Positions 1 to 11,424 of a stretch of 41,167 nt of DNA are shown here, piece by piece (within the stretch, counting starts at the first letter, position 1; each line of letters opens with the position of its first letter). The stretch is taken from contig CAJUBX010000010.1 of assembly GCA_910585165.1 (NCBI GenBank), positions 1 through 41,167 of the forward strand. Reading direction: 5' to 3'. Origin of the DNA: an uncultured Oscillibacter sp. (lineage in GTDB: Bacteria > Bacillota > Clostridia > Oscillospirales > Oscillospiraceae). The position numbers were made by a program, and so were the translations under genes. The notes under the pieces are model-generated. The model saw only the letters and a list, made by a program, of their open reading frames with translations, was not told the origin of the DNA and did no database searches.

Positions 1-16
1 ATTGAGGAGGACGGAC

Positions 17-574
17 ATGATGCGCAGTGAAATGGAGCAAGATATCCTGAAGGTGCTGGTGACCGAGGAGGAGCTGAAGACCCGGGTAGCGGAGCTGGGC
101 GAGGCGCTGTACGAAAAGTTCCAGGGGAAAAAGCCGCTGTTCCTGGGAGTCTTGAAGGGGAGCTTTGTCTTTATGACGGACCTGGTCCGGGCGTGCCAGC
201 TCAAAAGCGACGTGGAGTTCATCGCCGTCAGCTCTTACGGGAATTCGACGGCTTCCTCCGGCCGGGTGCAGATTGACCACGACCTCCGGCAGGATATCAC
301 CGGGCGGCACCTGATCATCGTGGAGGACATTCTGGATTCCGGCAACACCCTGGCCTTTTTGAAGGAGTACTTCCTGACCAAGGGCGCGGCGTCCATCACC
401 ATCGTAACGCTGCTGGACAAGCCCGCCCGTCGGGAGAAGGCCATCACCGCCGATCTCTCCGGCTTTACGGTGCCCGACGAGTTCGTGGTGGGCTACGGCC
501 TGGACTATGCCCAGATGTACCGGAACGTCCCCTACATCGGTGTGCTGAAACCGGAGGTCTACGCCGGAAAGTAA
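17..574 (+). CDS. hpt: Hypoxanthine phosphoribosyltransferase
   Basis: Purine salvage enzyme that joins hypoxanthine or guanine to PRPP, giving IMP or GMP in the cytoplasm. The protein is 185 residues from the ATG at 17, the normal size for this family. It shows the PRPP-binding signature VEDILDSGNT near residue 105, the FLGVLKGSFVF segment near residue 45 and the conserved SSYG loop that follows it. The start at 17 is preferred because GAGGAGG ends seven bases upstream; a TTG at 2 in the same frame and an ATG at 20 are less well placed. Its position just upstream of ftsH matches the tilS-hpt-ftsH order known from many Firmicutes, so tilS may lie to the left of the window. The last base of the stop codon is also the first base of a 163-bp inverted-repeat element. 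Confidence 0.95.
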   Translation: MMRSEMEQDILKVLVTEEELKTRVAELGEALYEKFQGKKPLFLGVLKGSFVFMTDLVRACQLKSDVEFIAVSSYGNSTASSGRVQIDHDLRQDITGRHLIIVEDILDSGNTLAFLKEYFLTKGAASITIVTLLDKPARREKAITADLSGFTVPDEFVVGYGLDYAQMYRNVPYIGVLKPEVYAGK

Positions 575-736
575 GAACCTGTATTCATAACCGGGGGATG
601 CCGGATGGGCGAGGATTTTTCTCGTCAGACAAGGAGATTTTCCGCAGCAATCCTGACGGATTGCAAGGGAAATCGACGCAGTATGGCGGGAAAAAGACCG
701 CCCAGGCAGCGTTCAACGGTTGTGAATATAGGTTCT
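574..736. repeat. 163-bp structured intergenic repeat, copy 1
   Basis: This element fills most of the hpt-ftsH gap. Its ends are imperfect inverted repeats of about 20 bp (AGAACCTGTATTCATAACCG at the left, its near complement ending GGTTCT at 731-736). Inside are smaller hairpins: one around 607-630, one with loop TGAC around 650-668 whose stem GCAATCC pairs with GGATTGC, and one around 684-705. A second copy of exactly the same length lies at 7013-7175. Where the two copies differ, the paired bases differ together, so the fold rather than the sequence is kept. It could be a MITE-like element or a structured RNA. No ORF in it is convincing. Confidence 0.8.
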
Positions 737-777
737 AAAGGCGCCGCCTCCGGGCGGCTCAAAGGAGGAATGCCGTC

Positions 778-2652
778 GTGTCCAAGCAAAACCGTACATC
801 CAACCTCAGCTTCCTGATGCTGGGGCTGGTAATCCTGCTGTGCCTGAGCTGGGTCTGGCAGATGAACAGCCGGAGCGAACGGATGGAATTCTCCCAGGTG
901 GAGCAGCTGTTCCGCCAGGAGAAGGTGGAGTCCTTCGTCATCCGGGACAACACCCTGCTGATGACGCTGCGCGGGGAGCCGGAGGGCCGGAATACTCTGC
1001 GCTATGAGCTCTATGACTTCGATCTGTTCTATGACAGCCTCAGCGGCCTGGTGGAGGAGCAGGCGGCCCGGGGGGTCATCACCTCCTATGATTACCAGCA
1101 GGACCACTCCACCAACTGGCTGGAGATTTTGCTGCCCTTCCTTTTGATGGCGGCGCTCATCGGCGGCATGGGCTATTTGTTCCTGCTCCGGGGCCAGGGC
1201 GGCGGCATGGGGGCGGACCGCATGGCACGCTTCGGCTCCGCCCGGACCCGGTCCCTCTCGGAGAAGGACAAGAAGGTCCGCTTTGCGGACGTGGCCGGGG
1301 CGGACGAGGAGAAGGAGGAGCTCCAGGAAATTGTGGAGTTTCTCCGGGACCCCCGGCGGTTTATCTCCCTGGGGGCCCGCATTCCCAAGGGTGTTCTTCT
1401 GATCGGCCCTCCGGGCACGGGTAAAACGCTGCTTGCCAAAGCCGTGGCCGGGGAGGCCGGGGTGGGCTTTCTCTCCATCTCCGGCTCCGACTTTGTGGAG
1501 CTGTACGTGGGCGTAGGCGCGTCCCGGGTCCGGGATTTGTTTGACCAGGCCAAGAAGACCGCTCCCGCCATCGTCTTTATCGACGAGATCGACGCCGTGG
1601 GCCGCCAGCGGGGCACCGGTGTGGGCGGCGGCCACGACGAGCGGGAGCAGACCTTGAACCAGCTTCTGGTGGAAATGGACGGCTTTGCCGCCAACGAGGG
1701 CGTGGTGGTCCTGGCGGCCACCAACCGCTCGGATGTGCTGGACCCGGCGCTTCTGCGGCCCGGGCGGTTTGACCGGCAGATCTATGTGGGTCTTCCCGAC
1801 ATCAAGGGCCGGGAGGACATTTTGAAAATCCACGTAAAGGGCAAGCCTCTGGCCGAGGATGTGGATTTGCGGACCCTGGCCCGGGGCACCGCCGGATTCA
1901 CCGGGGCGGATTTGGAAAACCTGGTGAACGAGGGAGCCCTTCTGGCCGCCCGGCGGGACCGGGACTATATCACCATGGGCGACCTTCACGACGCGGAGAT
2001 CAAGGTCCTGGCGGGGCCCGAAAAACGGAGCCGGGTGGTCTCCCGGCATGAGCGGGAGCTGACCGCCTGGCACGAGGCGGGCCACGCCGTGGTGATGGAG
2101 ACCCTGCCGGAGCATGACCCGGTAAATCAGATTACCATCGTCCCCCGGGGGCAGGCGGGAGGCATGACCATCGCCCTGCCGGAAGAGGACCGGACCTTCC
2201 TCTCCAAGCGCTATATGGAAGACCGGATTGTGGCGCTGCTGGGGGGCCGGGTGGCGGAAAAACTGTGCCTGGGGGATATTTCCACCGGGGCCGGCAACGA
2301 CATTCAGCGGGCCACGGACATTGCCAGGAAAATGGTGGCGGTGTACGGCATGAGCGAGTCCATCGGCTCGGTGTCCTTTGAGGGCGGCCACGACGAGGTG
2401 TTTATCGGCCGGACCATGAGCCAGGGCCGGAGCTATTCCGAGGCTGTGGCGGCGCAGATCGACGAGGAAGTCCGCCGGGTGGTGGACGGGGCGTACCGCC
2501 GTTGCGAGGACATCCTGACAGAGAAGAGGGATATTCTGGACGCCGTGGCGGCCTACCTCCTGGAAAATGAGACCATGGAGCGGGAGGCGTTCTTGGAGGT
2601 CTACGGCGGAAAAGCGCCGGAGACTCCGGCAGCTGACGAGCCGGAAGTATAG
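778..2652 (+). CDS. ftsH: ATP-dependent zinc metalloprotease FtsH
   Basis: Membrane-bound AAA+ protease that extracts and degrades membrane and some soluble proteins. The 624-residue protein has an N-terminal membrane segment (about residues 10-28), an extracytoplasmic domain, a second membrane segment (about 113-137), then the AAA domain with Walker A GPPGTGKT at 210-217, Walker B FIDEIDAVG near 262-270 and the second region of homology ending in RPGRFDR. The M41 protease domain has the zinc site HEAGH at 432-436 and a downstream acidic ligand in the segment near 500. The start is GTG, with AAAGGAGG about nine bases upstream. Length and motifs are typical. It follows hpt, as in many Firmicutes, with a repeat element between them that may separate their expression. 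Confidence 0.97.
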   Translation: MSKQNRTSNLSFLMLGLVILLCLSWVWQMNSRSERMEFSQVEQLFRQEKVESFVIRDNTLLMTLRGEPEGRNTLRYELYDFDLFYDSLSGLVEEQAARGVITSYDYQQDHSTNWLEILLPFLLMAALIGGMGYLFLLRGQGGGMGADRMARFGSARTRSLSEKDKKVRFADVAGADEEKEELQEIVEFLRDPRRFISLGARIPKGVLLIGPPGTGKTLLAKAVAGEAGVGFLSISGSDFVELYVGVGASRVRDLFDQAKKTAPAIVFIDEIDAVGRQRGTGVGGGHDEREQTLNQLLVEMDGFAANEGVVVLAATNRSDVLDPALLRPGRFDRQIYVGLPDIKGREDILKIHVKGKPLAEDVDLRTLARGTAGFTGADLENLVNEGALLAARRDRDYITMGDLHDAEIKVLAGPEKRSRVVSRHERELTAWHEAGHAVVMETLPEHDPVNQITIVPRGQAGGMTIALPEEDRTFLSKRYMEDRIVALLGGRVAEKLCLGDISTGAGNDIQRATDIARKMVAVYGMSESIGSVSFEGGHDEVFIGRTMSQGRSYSEAVAAQIDEEVRRVVDGAYRRCEDILTEKRDILDAVAAYLLENETMEREAFLEVYGGKAPETPAADEPEV

Positions 2653-2767
2653 GAACAGCCGGGAGCGCGGGCCTGCGGAAACCCGCCCCGTTTGACGGAA
2701 AATCTGACGGCGCAGCCTGCGCACCTGATTTGCAGATAGGCTCTTAAAGACAGAGGGGGCTATTTAT
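2653..2767 (+). other. ftsH to nuclease-gene intergenic region
   Basis: A small hairpin, GCGCAG-C-CTGCGC, lies around 2711-2723, but no T-run follows it and I would not call it a terminator. No promoter with both boxes is visible, yet base composition changes sharply to AT-rich DNA just after this point. A purine-rich ribosome binding site (AGAGGGGG at about 2752-2758) serves the next gene. Confidence 0.4.
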
Positions 2768-4081
2768 ATGAATCGAGAGATCGTGGTATTTTGCGACAAA
2801 CCGACGGATGCAAAACTCTTCAACTATCTTAAGGGCATTTCTCCGGTGCTTTCCCAAATACCCGGCCAAAATGTCCGGGTATTGCCCGACAGGCGCGCGC
2901 TGCCGCCGGAATACGTCAAGGGATTTGGGGAGCTTTTGGATTATGACCGGGCGGATTACTATTTTTGCTTTCGGGAGAAGCCTTTTTTAGTCGTTGAGAT
3001 GACCGAACATGGGTATACAGGCGACCAATGTATGCAGAGATTTGCCAGAATTGTAAAAACGGCTGAAATGAGGATTCCGTTCCTATACTTTGCGCCGACG
3101 TCCCGCACCCGGTATGATGAACTGGATGACGCAAGCCCCTCCTTCCGAAATGTAAGCGCGGATATGTACGAGGGCTTCGTGCGGCTTACGGAAATTTTTG
3201 AAACCCCGGTTATCGCACTTCCCTGGGGCACGGGAGAGAATGGAATTCCTCTCATTCTGGGGCAGGACGACCCGGACCGCACAGGTATTTCCACACTATT
3301 TGGACTGATTGATTCCCTGGTGTGCAGCCATTTTGACGAAATGGTGAGCGGGGAAACCATAGCGCACGCGGCGGAAATACAGCCCTTTATCGAGGCTACG
3401 AGGGCGTTGTCCCTGCGCAAAAACGTATACGGAAGCGAAGTGAAAATCCCGAATCTATCCTTTGGCGTAATCGAAAACCTTATCCTAAATCCCCAGAAGA
3501 CCTTTGACATGGTTCCCCGCGAATACTTCTATAAGGGGAAGGCTTTTAAATTACTCGCGTTTATGAGCATAGAGTTTTCCCGTATAACAAAGGCAATCCT
3601 CCCCGATAACACGGAAATACCAATTGCAGAATTTATCAGAAGGTGTTCACCCAGCTTTGCCGCCTGCCCGTGGCTTTATTATTACTCCGGCTATCAATGG
3701 CGCTCTGAGCCCAATGTTGGAATCGTGACCAATATTGATATAAACATGTGCCGGACCCAATACGGGAGGACCATCTTTGACCGCAAGCAGCTCTTATGCG
3801 TGCATTGGCCGCGAATCTTCTGGGATAGTGATTCCCCGGTGAGAAAGCAGCTGCTGCGAGAAGCGGCCTGCCCGAAAACCTCCCCTGTACTGGGGCCTAT
3901 GGCCCGGGCGGCGCAGGCATACTCTGGGAAAACCCCAAACCTGGACATCATCAGGGGAGGTTCCAAAGTGTTCGGCGCCTGGAGCGACAGGGCCACGGTC
4001 GCCCGCATTTATAGAAAAGTTTGTGATTTGGTGATCCTGAACGATGCGGTAATTGTTGGAAACAAATGGAGAGCGCTATGA
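2768..4081 (+). CDS. Candidate restriction endonuclease subunit (437 aa, unrecognised)
   Basis: I do not recognise a named family. The protein is 437 residues and soluble. Around residues 60-110 it reads like a nuclease core: D63, then a beta strand FLVVEMTE with E77, followed by TGDQCMQRFARI, a segment that in many restriction proteins lies after the catalytic strand. This would be an atypical PD-(D/E)xK site because threonine (T79) takes the place of lysine. The gene is AT-richer than ftsH, which suggests it was acquired by transfer. It overlaps the following small nuclease-like gene by four bases (ATGA) and is convergent with two DNA methyltransferase genes. That context makes restriction endonuclease, or the recognition subunit of one, the likeliest role. 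The start ATG follows AGAGGGGG with suitable spacing. Confidence 0.6.
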   Translation: MNREIVVFCDKPTDAKLFNYLKGISPVLSQIPGQNVRVLPDRRALPPEYVKGFGELLDYDRADYYFCFREKPFLVVEMTEHGYTGDQCMQRFARIVKTAEMRIPFLYFAPTSRTRYDELDDASPSFRNVSADMYEGFVRLTEIFETPVIALPWGTGENGIPLILGQDDPDRTGISTLFGLIDSLVCSHFDEMVSGETIAHAAEIQPFIEATRALSLRKNVYGSEVKIPNLSFGVIENLILNPQKTFDMVPREYFYKGKAFKLLAFMSIEFSRITKAILPDNTEIPIAEFIRRCSPSFAACPWLYYYSGYQWRSEPNVGIVTNIDINMCRTQYGRTIFDRKQLLCVHWPRIFWDSDSPVRKQLLREAACPKTSPVLGPMARAAQAYSGKTPNLDIIRGGSKVFGAWSDRATVARIYRKVCDLVILNDAVIVGNKWRAL

Positions 4082-4569
4082 GAGCCGACGTTACAAAAGA
4101 GGCGATGGCATCCGAGGCATTATATGATTATTTCAAAGCTGCGCCGAACAGCACCGTCCATTCCTGGCATCCGCCGGACAGCAAAGCCTATTTTACCAGG
4201 CTGCTGTACATTCCAAAGGACGGCAGGCGATACCACATTGATTTAATTGTCCAGACCGGGAAAACCCTTCATCTTATAGAGGTGAAGGACTGTTTGTCCA
4301 ACAGCTATGACGATGTAACCAAACTGCAATCCATTCTTAATACGTTTTCGACGCGGAGCCTGGTCCGGCAGTTTCAGAAGCAGGGGCTTATTTTCCCCGT
4401 CGTCCCTGAACGATGCGATATCGTTATCGCGGCAAAAGAACCGGATTCCCTATTTATTGCTACACATACCGGTTTGGCAATTCTGCTTGCCGAAAAAGGA
4501 AGGGTAGAAGCCTGCAACGAATTGGGGGAATCACTTTTGCTGGAGGCCGGGCTCCTTTGTGAAAAGTAG
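4078..4569 (+). CDS. Small PD-(D/E)xK nuclease-like protein
   Basis: The 163-residue protein carries a recognisable PD-(D/E)xK pattern: D55 in YHIDLIV, then E68-V-K70 in HLIEVKD, then Q84 in the following helix. It has no membrane segment or added domain. The chosen start at 4078 overlaps the stop of the upstream gene as ATGA, which implies translational coupling; an in-frame ATG at 4066 would extend it by four residues. It is probably the cleavage subunit or partner of the upstream 437-residue protein in a restriction system. Its 3' end overlaps the 3' end of the convergent methyltransferase gene by 39 bp, so the two transcripts are antisense at their tails. Alternative: a Holliday-junction or DNA-repair nuclease, less likely in this setting. 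Confidence 0.65.
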   Translation: MRADVTKEAMASEALYDYFKAAPNSTVHSWHPPDSKAYFTRLLYIPKDGRRYHIDLIVQTGKTLHLIEVKDCLSNSYDDVTKLQSILNTFSTRSLVRQFQKQGLIFPVVPERCDIVIAAKEPDSLFIATHTGLAILLAEKGRVEACNELGESLLLEAGLLCEK

Positions 4570-5679
4570 CACGTGGTCTTCCGTTGTGCGGATATTCGGG
4601 TTAGCCGATTTATGATAACTTGCCTGGGCAAAGGAGACCGGGCGGAGCATATGGGATTTCAGGGACAGGCCCGCATCGGCCGCCGCGCAAATCAGCTTTT
4701 CTACAACCGGCAGCTGCGTTTCCCGGAGCTTGCTGTCGCTCACTACGACGCATGATAATGCACCGTCTTTCATAAGGCGGTGCATTTCTGTAAATACAGC
4801 CTTCATATCATCCGCGTATGTATCCAGAAGTTGTTCATTTGTTGTTTTGAAGCCGTCCTCAATCTCGCCCCTGGCTATATGGGAGCGGTCAAACCCCATC
4901 CACTCCAATTCAAACCGCAGAACATCCGACGAATACTTATATAGCGCAAAATAGGGGGGATGATTCAGTATAAAATTAAAGGAAGCGTTTGGAAAGCTGG
5001 TTTTTCTTGCATCCTCGCAAAGGACTTCATACGTCTGGGCGGATGGGGGGAGCCGATCGATTAACGCGATGTTGCTTTGCAATTTGGCCTTCATTTCATC
5101 AAACGCGTCATAAGTGCTTGCCTGCGCGCAGTGAAAGATCCGTCCTGTGCGGGGCGACGCATTGGATACCTTCCGGATAATTCCGGCATATGTGACAAAA
5201 AGCAGGTTTTCAACTGCGGATTGATTCTGATCGCCGGCGGGCCAGAGCTCCCCATGTTCTATAAAATATTTAATTGCCGAGAGCTTGGATTGCGCCGCCT
5301 CCGTAAACCAATAATCCAGGTTCCTTGTTTTGGGGCGAAAATATGTGTATGCTTCCGGCGGAACAGCCTCCAAAAAGGACTGAAACGAGTCACATACCCC
5401 ATGCAGGCAGCCGGTATCGATTTTTGTTATTTTGGCACGGCTGATCATCACGCTGAGCGGATTGACGTCCACGCCAAAGCATGAGATTCCCCTGAGGTAG
5501 GACTCTACAAGAGTGGTGCCGGAGCCGCACATAAAATCCAAAACGGCGTCCGTGCTCTTGCAGTACTCATCCATAAGCCGGGATACCAGCGTGGGCGGCA
5601 GTTTTCCAAAATAACGGAACATGGGGTGCGTTGCATAATCCTGCTTCTTATTGCTGTCCTTGTAAAGTATCGTGTCCAT
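4531..5679 (-). CDS. DNA methyltransferase 1 (N4-cytosine/N6-adenine type)
   Basis: SAM-dependent DNA amino-methyltransferase of 382 residues. Motif I for SAM binding is VLDFMCGSG at 46-54, followed by the acidic strand FGVDVNP near 68-74. The catalytic motif IV is NHPPY at 239-243, with histidine where N6A enzymes usually have DPPY or NPPY and N4C enzymes SPPY. About 185 residues lie between motif I and motif IV and could hold the target-recognition domain. It lies four bases downstream of a paralogous methyltransferase, sharing the same order of motifs and an N-terminal H-x-(M/I)-(F/Y)-RY-x-GK-(L/F)-PP segment, so the pair forms an operon. GAGGAA inside the end of the upstream gene provides the ribosome binding site. 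Its likely job is to protect host DNA from the convergent nuclease genes. Confidence 0.85.
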   Translation of the reverse strand: MDTILYKDSNKKQDYATHPMFRYFGKLPPTLVSRLMDEYCKSTDAVLDFMCGSGTTLVESYLRGISCFGVDVNPLSVMISRAKITKIDTGCLHGVCDSFQSFLEAVPPEAYTYFRPKTRNLDYWFTEAAQSKLSAIKYFIEHGELWPAGDQNQSAVENLLFVTYAGIIRKVSNASPRTGRIFHCAQASTYDAFDEMKAKLQSNIALIDRLPPSAQTYEVLCEDARKTSFPNASFNFILNHPPYFALYKYSSDVLRFELEWMGFDRSHIARGEIEDGFKTTNEQLLDTYADDMKAVFTEMHRLMKDGALSCVVVSDSKLRETQLPVVEKLICAAADAGLSLKSHMLRPVSFAQASYHKSANPNIRTTEDHVLLFTKEPGLQQK

Positions 5680-5683
5680 TTAA

Positions 5684-6919
5684 CTATTTCCTCATAATGA
5701 TGATATGATGCTCCTTCATGTTATGAGACAGGGTTTTTCCCGTGTTATTGTTAATTTTATGCAGTATGTGCCGCTCTATGGAAAAACCTATATCCTTCGC
5801 AAACTCCCGGGTGATAACCCCCACCGGAATCCGCACGTAATCCGTATACCCGTCTCCATTCTCAATGGCGCAGATTCCGCCTGGCCGTAAAACCCGGTAC
5901 GCCTCTTTGAGAATCGTGTGCCATCCGACTAAATATTTGCGCAGTCCGTCCGGCTCGTGGAGATAGCTTCCCCGCATTTTCAGCTCTTTTTTCCAAATGG
6001 TCTTATGATGGATGCCCAAAAATGCCAGCTGAAGCTGCGTGGATTCGGAAAAGGCCGTATTGCTGAGATACGGGGGATGAATAATCACAATATCGACCGA
6101 CTGATTCTCCAGCGGATTTTTGCGCGCATCCCCGTTTATCAATTGAACGGAAGCGGATGTCCATGCCGCCTGTGTGTTCCGCTCTGCTTTCAGCATGGCG
6201 TCAATCTGCTTTCGATACGCCGGGAATACGCTTTGCACCTTCTTATTTGCGTCAATGGTTACATTGATTTTTTTGACGTTTGCAAATGAAATTTTCCGTA
6301 ATATCGCCAGCAGGGCGACAAGAAAAAAGTCATGATACGGTTTTTCCTCGATGGCGGCTATCCACCCCAGCAGCAGACCGCAGTCTTTTTGCGCCTCTTT
6401 CGAAAAATATTTATCGCTGCCGCCAAGGCGGAGGCGCGTTTGCTCCGGGACATTTGACGGATCGTAAAATAAGGAGCCCTCGTCCCAGGACATGATGGAT
6501 TCTTTTATCCCGTTGCAGTATTCCGAGAGTTTATCAAGGTCATATGGAGTTGACACAACCGAGCTAATCAGCAGGGAAACCGGATTGACGTCCATGCCGA
6601 CAGCGTTGCAGCCTGAAAAAACAGCTTCCGCCAAAGCCGTACCGCCGCCACACATCGGGTCGAACACGGTCATCCCGGGTTCGGCATACCTTGAAAGGAT
6701 TTCCCGTGGGATTTGAGGCGGAAATTTGCCAATGTAGCGGTAGATACCATGGGTATAGTATTGCGTATCCGCCTTGGGGGGGATTTCCCATACCTCATCT
6801 ATATACCCCGAACCAGGGGTAATGATTAAATCTTCTTTGCCTGCGGCCCCGGCACAGTTGGTTGTTGTATGTTTGTCAATCATTGTCATTTTCCACAGCC
6901 TCTTATCACTTGTTTCCAA
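5684..6919 (-). CDS. DNA methyltransferase 2 (N4-cytosine/N6-adenine type)
   Basis: Second amino-methyltransferase, 411 residues from a TTG start. Motif I is VFDPMCGGG at 85-93, then VGMDVNP near 107-113; the catalytic motif is IIHPPYL with HPPY at 281-284, the same unusual histidine as in its paralogue. It is the first gene of a two-gene operon with DNA methyltransferase 1. Two methyltransferases next to one restriction locus is what is known from systems with asymmetric recognition sites, where each enzyme modifies one strand. The start is uncertain: TTG at 6919 has AGAGGA seven bases upstream, while ATG at 6889 has AAGAGG nine bases upstream. A promoter (6948-6975) lies just upstream. AT-rich composition again suggests acquisition. 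Confidence 0.85.
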   Translation of the reverse strand: METSDKRLWKMTMIDKHTTTNCAGAAGKEDLIITPGSGYIDEVWEIPPKADTQYYTHGIYRYIGKFPPQIPREILSRYAEPGMTVFDPMCGGGTALAEAVFSGCNAVGMDVNPVSLLISSVVSTPYDLDKLSEYCNGIKESIMSWDEGSLFYDPSNVPEQTRLRLGGSDKYFSKEAQKDCGLLLGWIAAIEEKPYHDFFLVALLAILRKISFANVKKINVTIDANKKVQSVFPAYRKQIDAMLKAERNTQAAWTSASVQLINGDARKNPLENQSVDIVIIHPPYLSNTAFSESTQLQLAFLGIHHKTIWKKELKMRGSYLHEPDGLRKYLVGWHTILKEAYRVLRPGGICAIENGDGYTDYVRIPVGVITREFAKDIGFSIERHILHKINNNTGKTLSHNMKEHHIIIMRK

Positions 6920-6947
6920 AACAGCTTCCTCTTAATGTACTAAAAAC

Positions 6948-6975
6948 ATTATACTGAAACGGCTCCAAATTGCAA
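6948..6975 (-). promoter_or_regulatory. Promoter of the methyltransferase operon
   Basis: On the minus strand a perfect -10 box TATAAT (6948-6953) is preceded, after 16 bases, by TTGCAA (6970-6975), which matches the -35 consensus at four of six positions. The predicted start of transcription lies about 20 bases before the TTG start codon, so the leader is short. There is no separate controller (C) protein gene. Confidence 0.65.
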
Positions 6976-7012
6976 TCCAAGAATTGAATTCTGCAAAAGC
7001 AATTTTATTCTT

Positions 7013-7175
7013 AGAAGCTGTATTCATAGGCGGGGGATGCTGGATTGGCGAAGATTTTTTTCGCCAGACAAGGAAATTTTCCGCAGGAATCCTGACGGAT
7101 TTCAAGGGAAATTGACACCGTATGGCGGAAAAAAGACCGCCAAGACAGCGTTCAACGCCTATGAATACAGCTTCT
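7013..7175. repeat. 163-bp structured intergenic repeat, copy 2
   Basis: Same element as at 574-736, with perfect 20-bp terminal inverted repeats: AGAAGCTGTATTCATAGGCG at 7013-7032 and its exact complement ending at 7175. Internal hairpins include GGCGAA..TTCGCC, a stem around the loop TGAC (GGAATCC with GGATTTC, one G-T pair) and TGGCGG..CCGCCA. It lies between the methyltransferase promoter and the terminator of nifJ. The immediate flanks TATTC (left, two bases away) and TATTC (right) might be remains of a target duplication, but the evidence is thin. Confidence 0.85.
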
Positions 7176-7413
7176 TATTCAAAGCAGCCTTTGATAAGGA
7201 AGAAATCGTCCGCCATATTCAGATGTACGCTTTTTCAGACTTGGTTTTGCTCTTTCTTTTCAGACAAGCATCACAGCTTCATTCTATCCGAGACTGCAAA
7301 CCTTATCGTTTTTTGCGAAATTTTTCTGCCGTATTACACAAATCTCTCGGATTCTCCGCTGCGGAGATGGTTTGACAAAAATGACTTCCAGCATGTGGGG
7401 AGCCTCCTACGGG
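7176..7413. other. Non-coding stretch between repeat copy 2 and nifJ terminator
   Basis: About 240 AT-rich bases in which I see no credible gene: the open frames crossing it begin inside the repeat, lack a ribosome binding site and have unstructured composition. It may be the edge of the acquired restriction-modification island or a decayed gene. Confidence 0.4.
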
Positions 7414-7449
7414 CATAAAAAAGCACACGGCCTTTCAGCCGTGCGCTTT
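7414..7449 (-). terminator. Intrinsic terminator of nifJ
   Basis: A 12-bp stem (7420-7431 with 7438-7449, loop of six) that is fully paired in the minus-strand RNA if one G-U pair is counted, followed by a run of six U in that direction (7417-7422 as A on the plus strand). It lies about 140 bases past the nifJ stop codon. The mismatch on the plus strand favours use in the minus direction. Confidence 0.85.
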
Positions 7450-7588
7450 CAAGAGTATTGAATTACTGTTACATAGGTGCAGTTTTGCAGTGATTACCTG
7501 ATATTTTTATGATTGGGGAAAGACCTTTTATTATCAGGATTCCCCCGAAAGGATACTTCGCAGAATAGTGAAGCCGTGGAACCGCCAA

Positions 7589-11131
<3,543 letters not shown>

Positions 11132-11208
11132 AACTGACGTTCCTTTCTTACTTTGATGTCTCGGGCACTGCCCGGCCGGAGCATGGAACAGACCGCTGGC
11201 GGCGATCG

Positions 11209-11233
11209 ATTCCACATAACGGAATTCGATTCC
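11209..11233 (-). promoter_or_regulatory. Three-half-site operator in the nifJ leader
   Basis: Read in the nifJ direction the site is GGAAT-N3-ATTCC-N7-GGAAT, exactly the arrangement found at 13335-13359 in the gntP leader. It lies roughly 45-70 bases downstream of the predicted nifJ transcription start, where a bound repressor would block elongation. The half-sites resemble known IclR-family operators (GGAA..TTCC type), and an IclR gene begins 190 bases away. Confidence 0.65.
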
Positions 11234-11285
11234 GAAAATGCTAAATAAAAAGATACACAAGCCGGCAGCTTTGTGTTATAATTCT

Positions 11286-11314
11286 ATAATAAGCATTCGG
11301 AAGCGGGTTGTCAA
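11286..11314 (-). promoter_or_regulatory. nifJ promoter
   Basis: Minus-strand TTGACA (11309-11314, perfect -35), a 17-base spacer and TATTAT (11286-11291, five of six matches to the -10 consensus). The predicted leader is about 150 bases and contains the 25-bp operator. Confidence 0.85.
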
Positions 11315-11424
11315 GAATTTGAGGAACCGCCGCCGAAAATGAGCGTTTTGTACGAAATGGGCCGGCATTTTTCGATAGGAAAAACAAAAGGCCTTGAAAA
11401 GATACGAAGGGAGCGGAGAGCGCT

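Noticed and set aside
605..817. Small frames inside and beside the 163-bp repeat, and the similar ones at 7037-7418
   Set aside because: They lie in the inverted-repeat structure, have no proper ribosome binding site, and differ between the two copies in frame and sequence.
625..2724. Long open frame antisense to ftsH
   Set aside because: High GC with biased third positions leaves the opposite strand open. The translation is rich in G, P, H and Q with no domain, and the ftsH motifs on the plus strand are unmistakable.
6948..7175. Target-site duplication TATTC around repeat copy 2
   Set aside because: The left copy is two bases away from the terminal repeat, and copy 1 has no matching duplication, so this may be chance.
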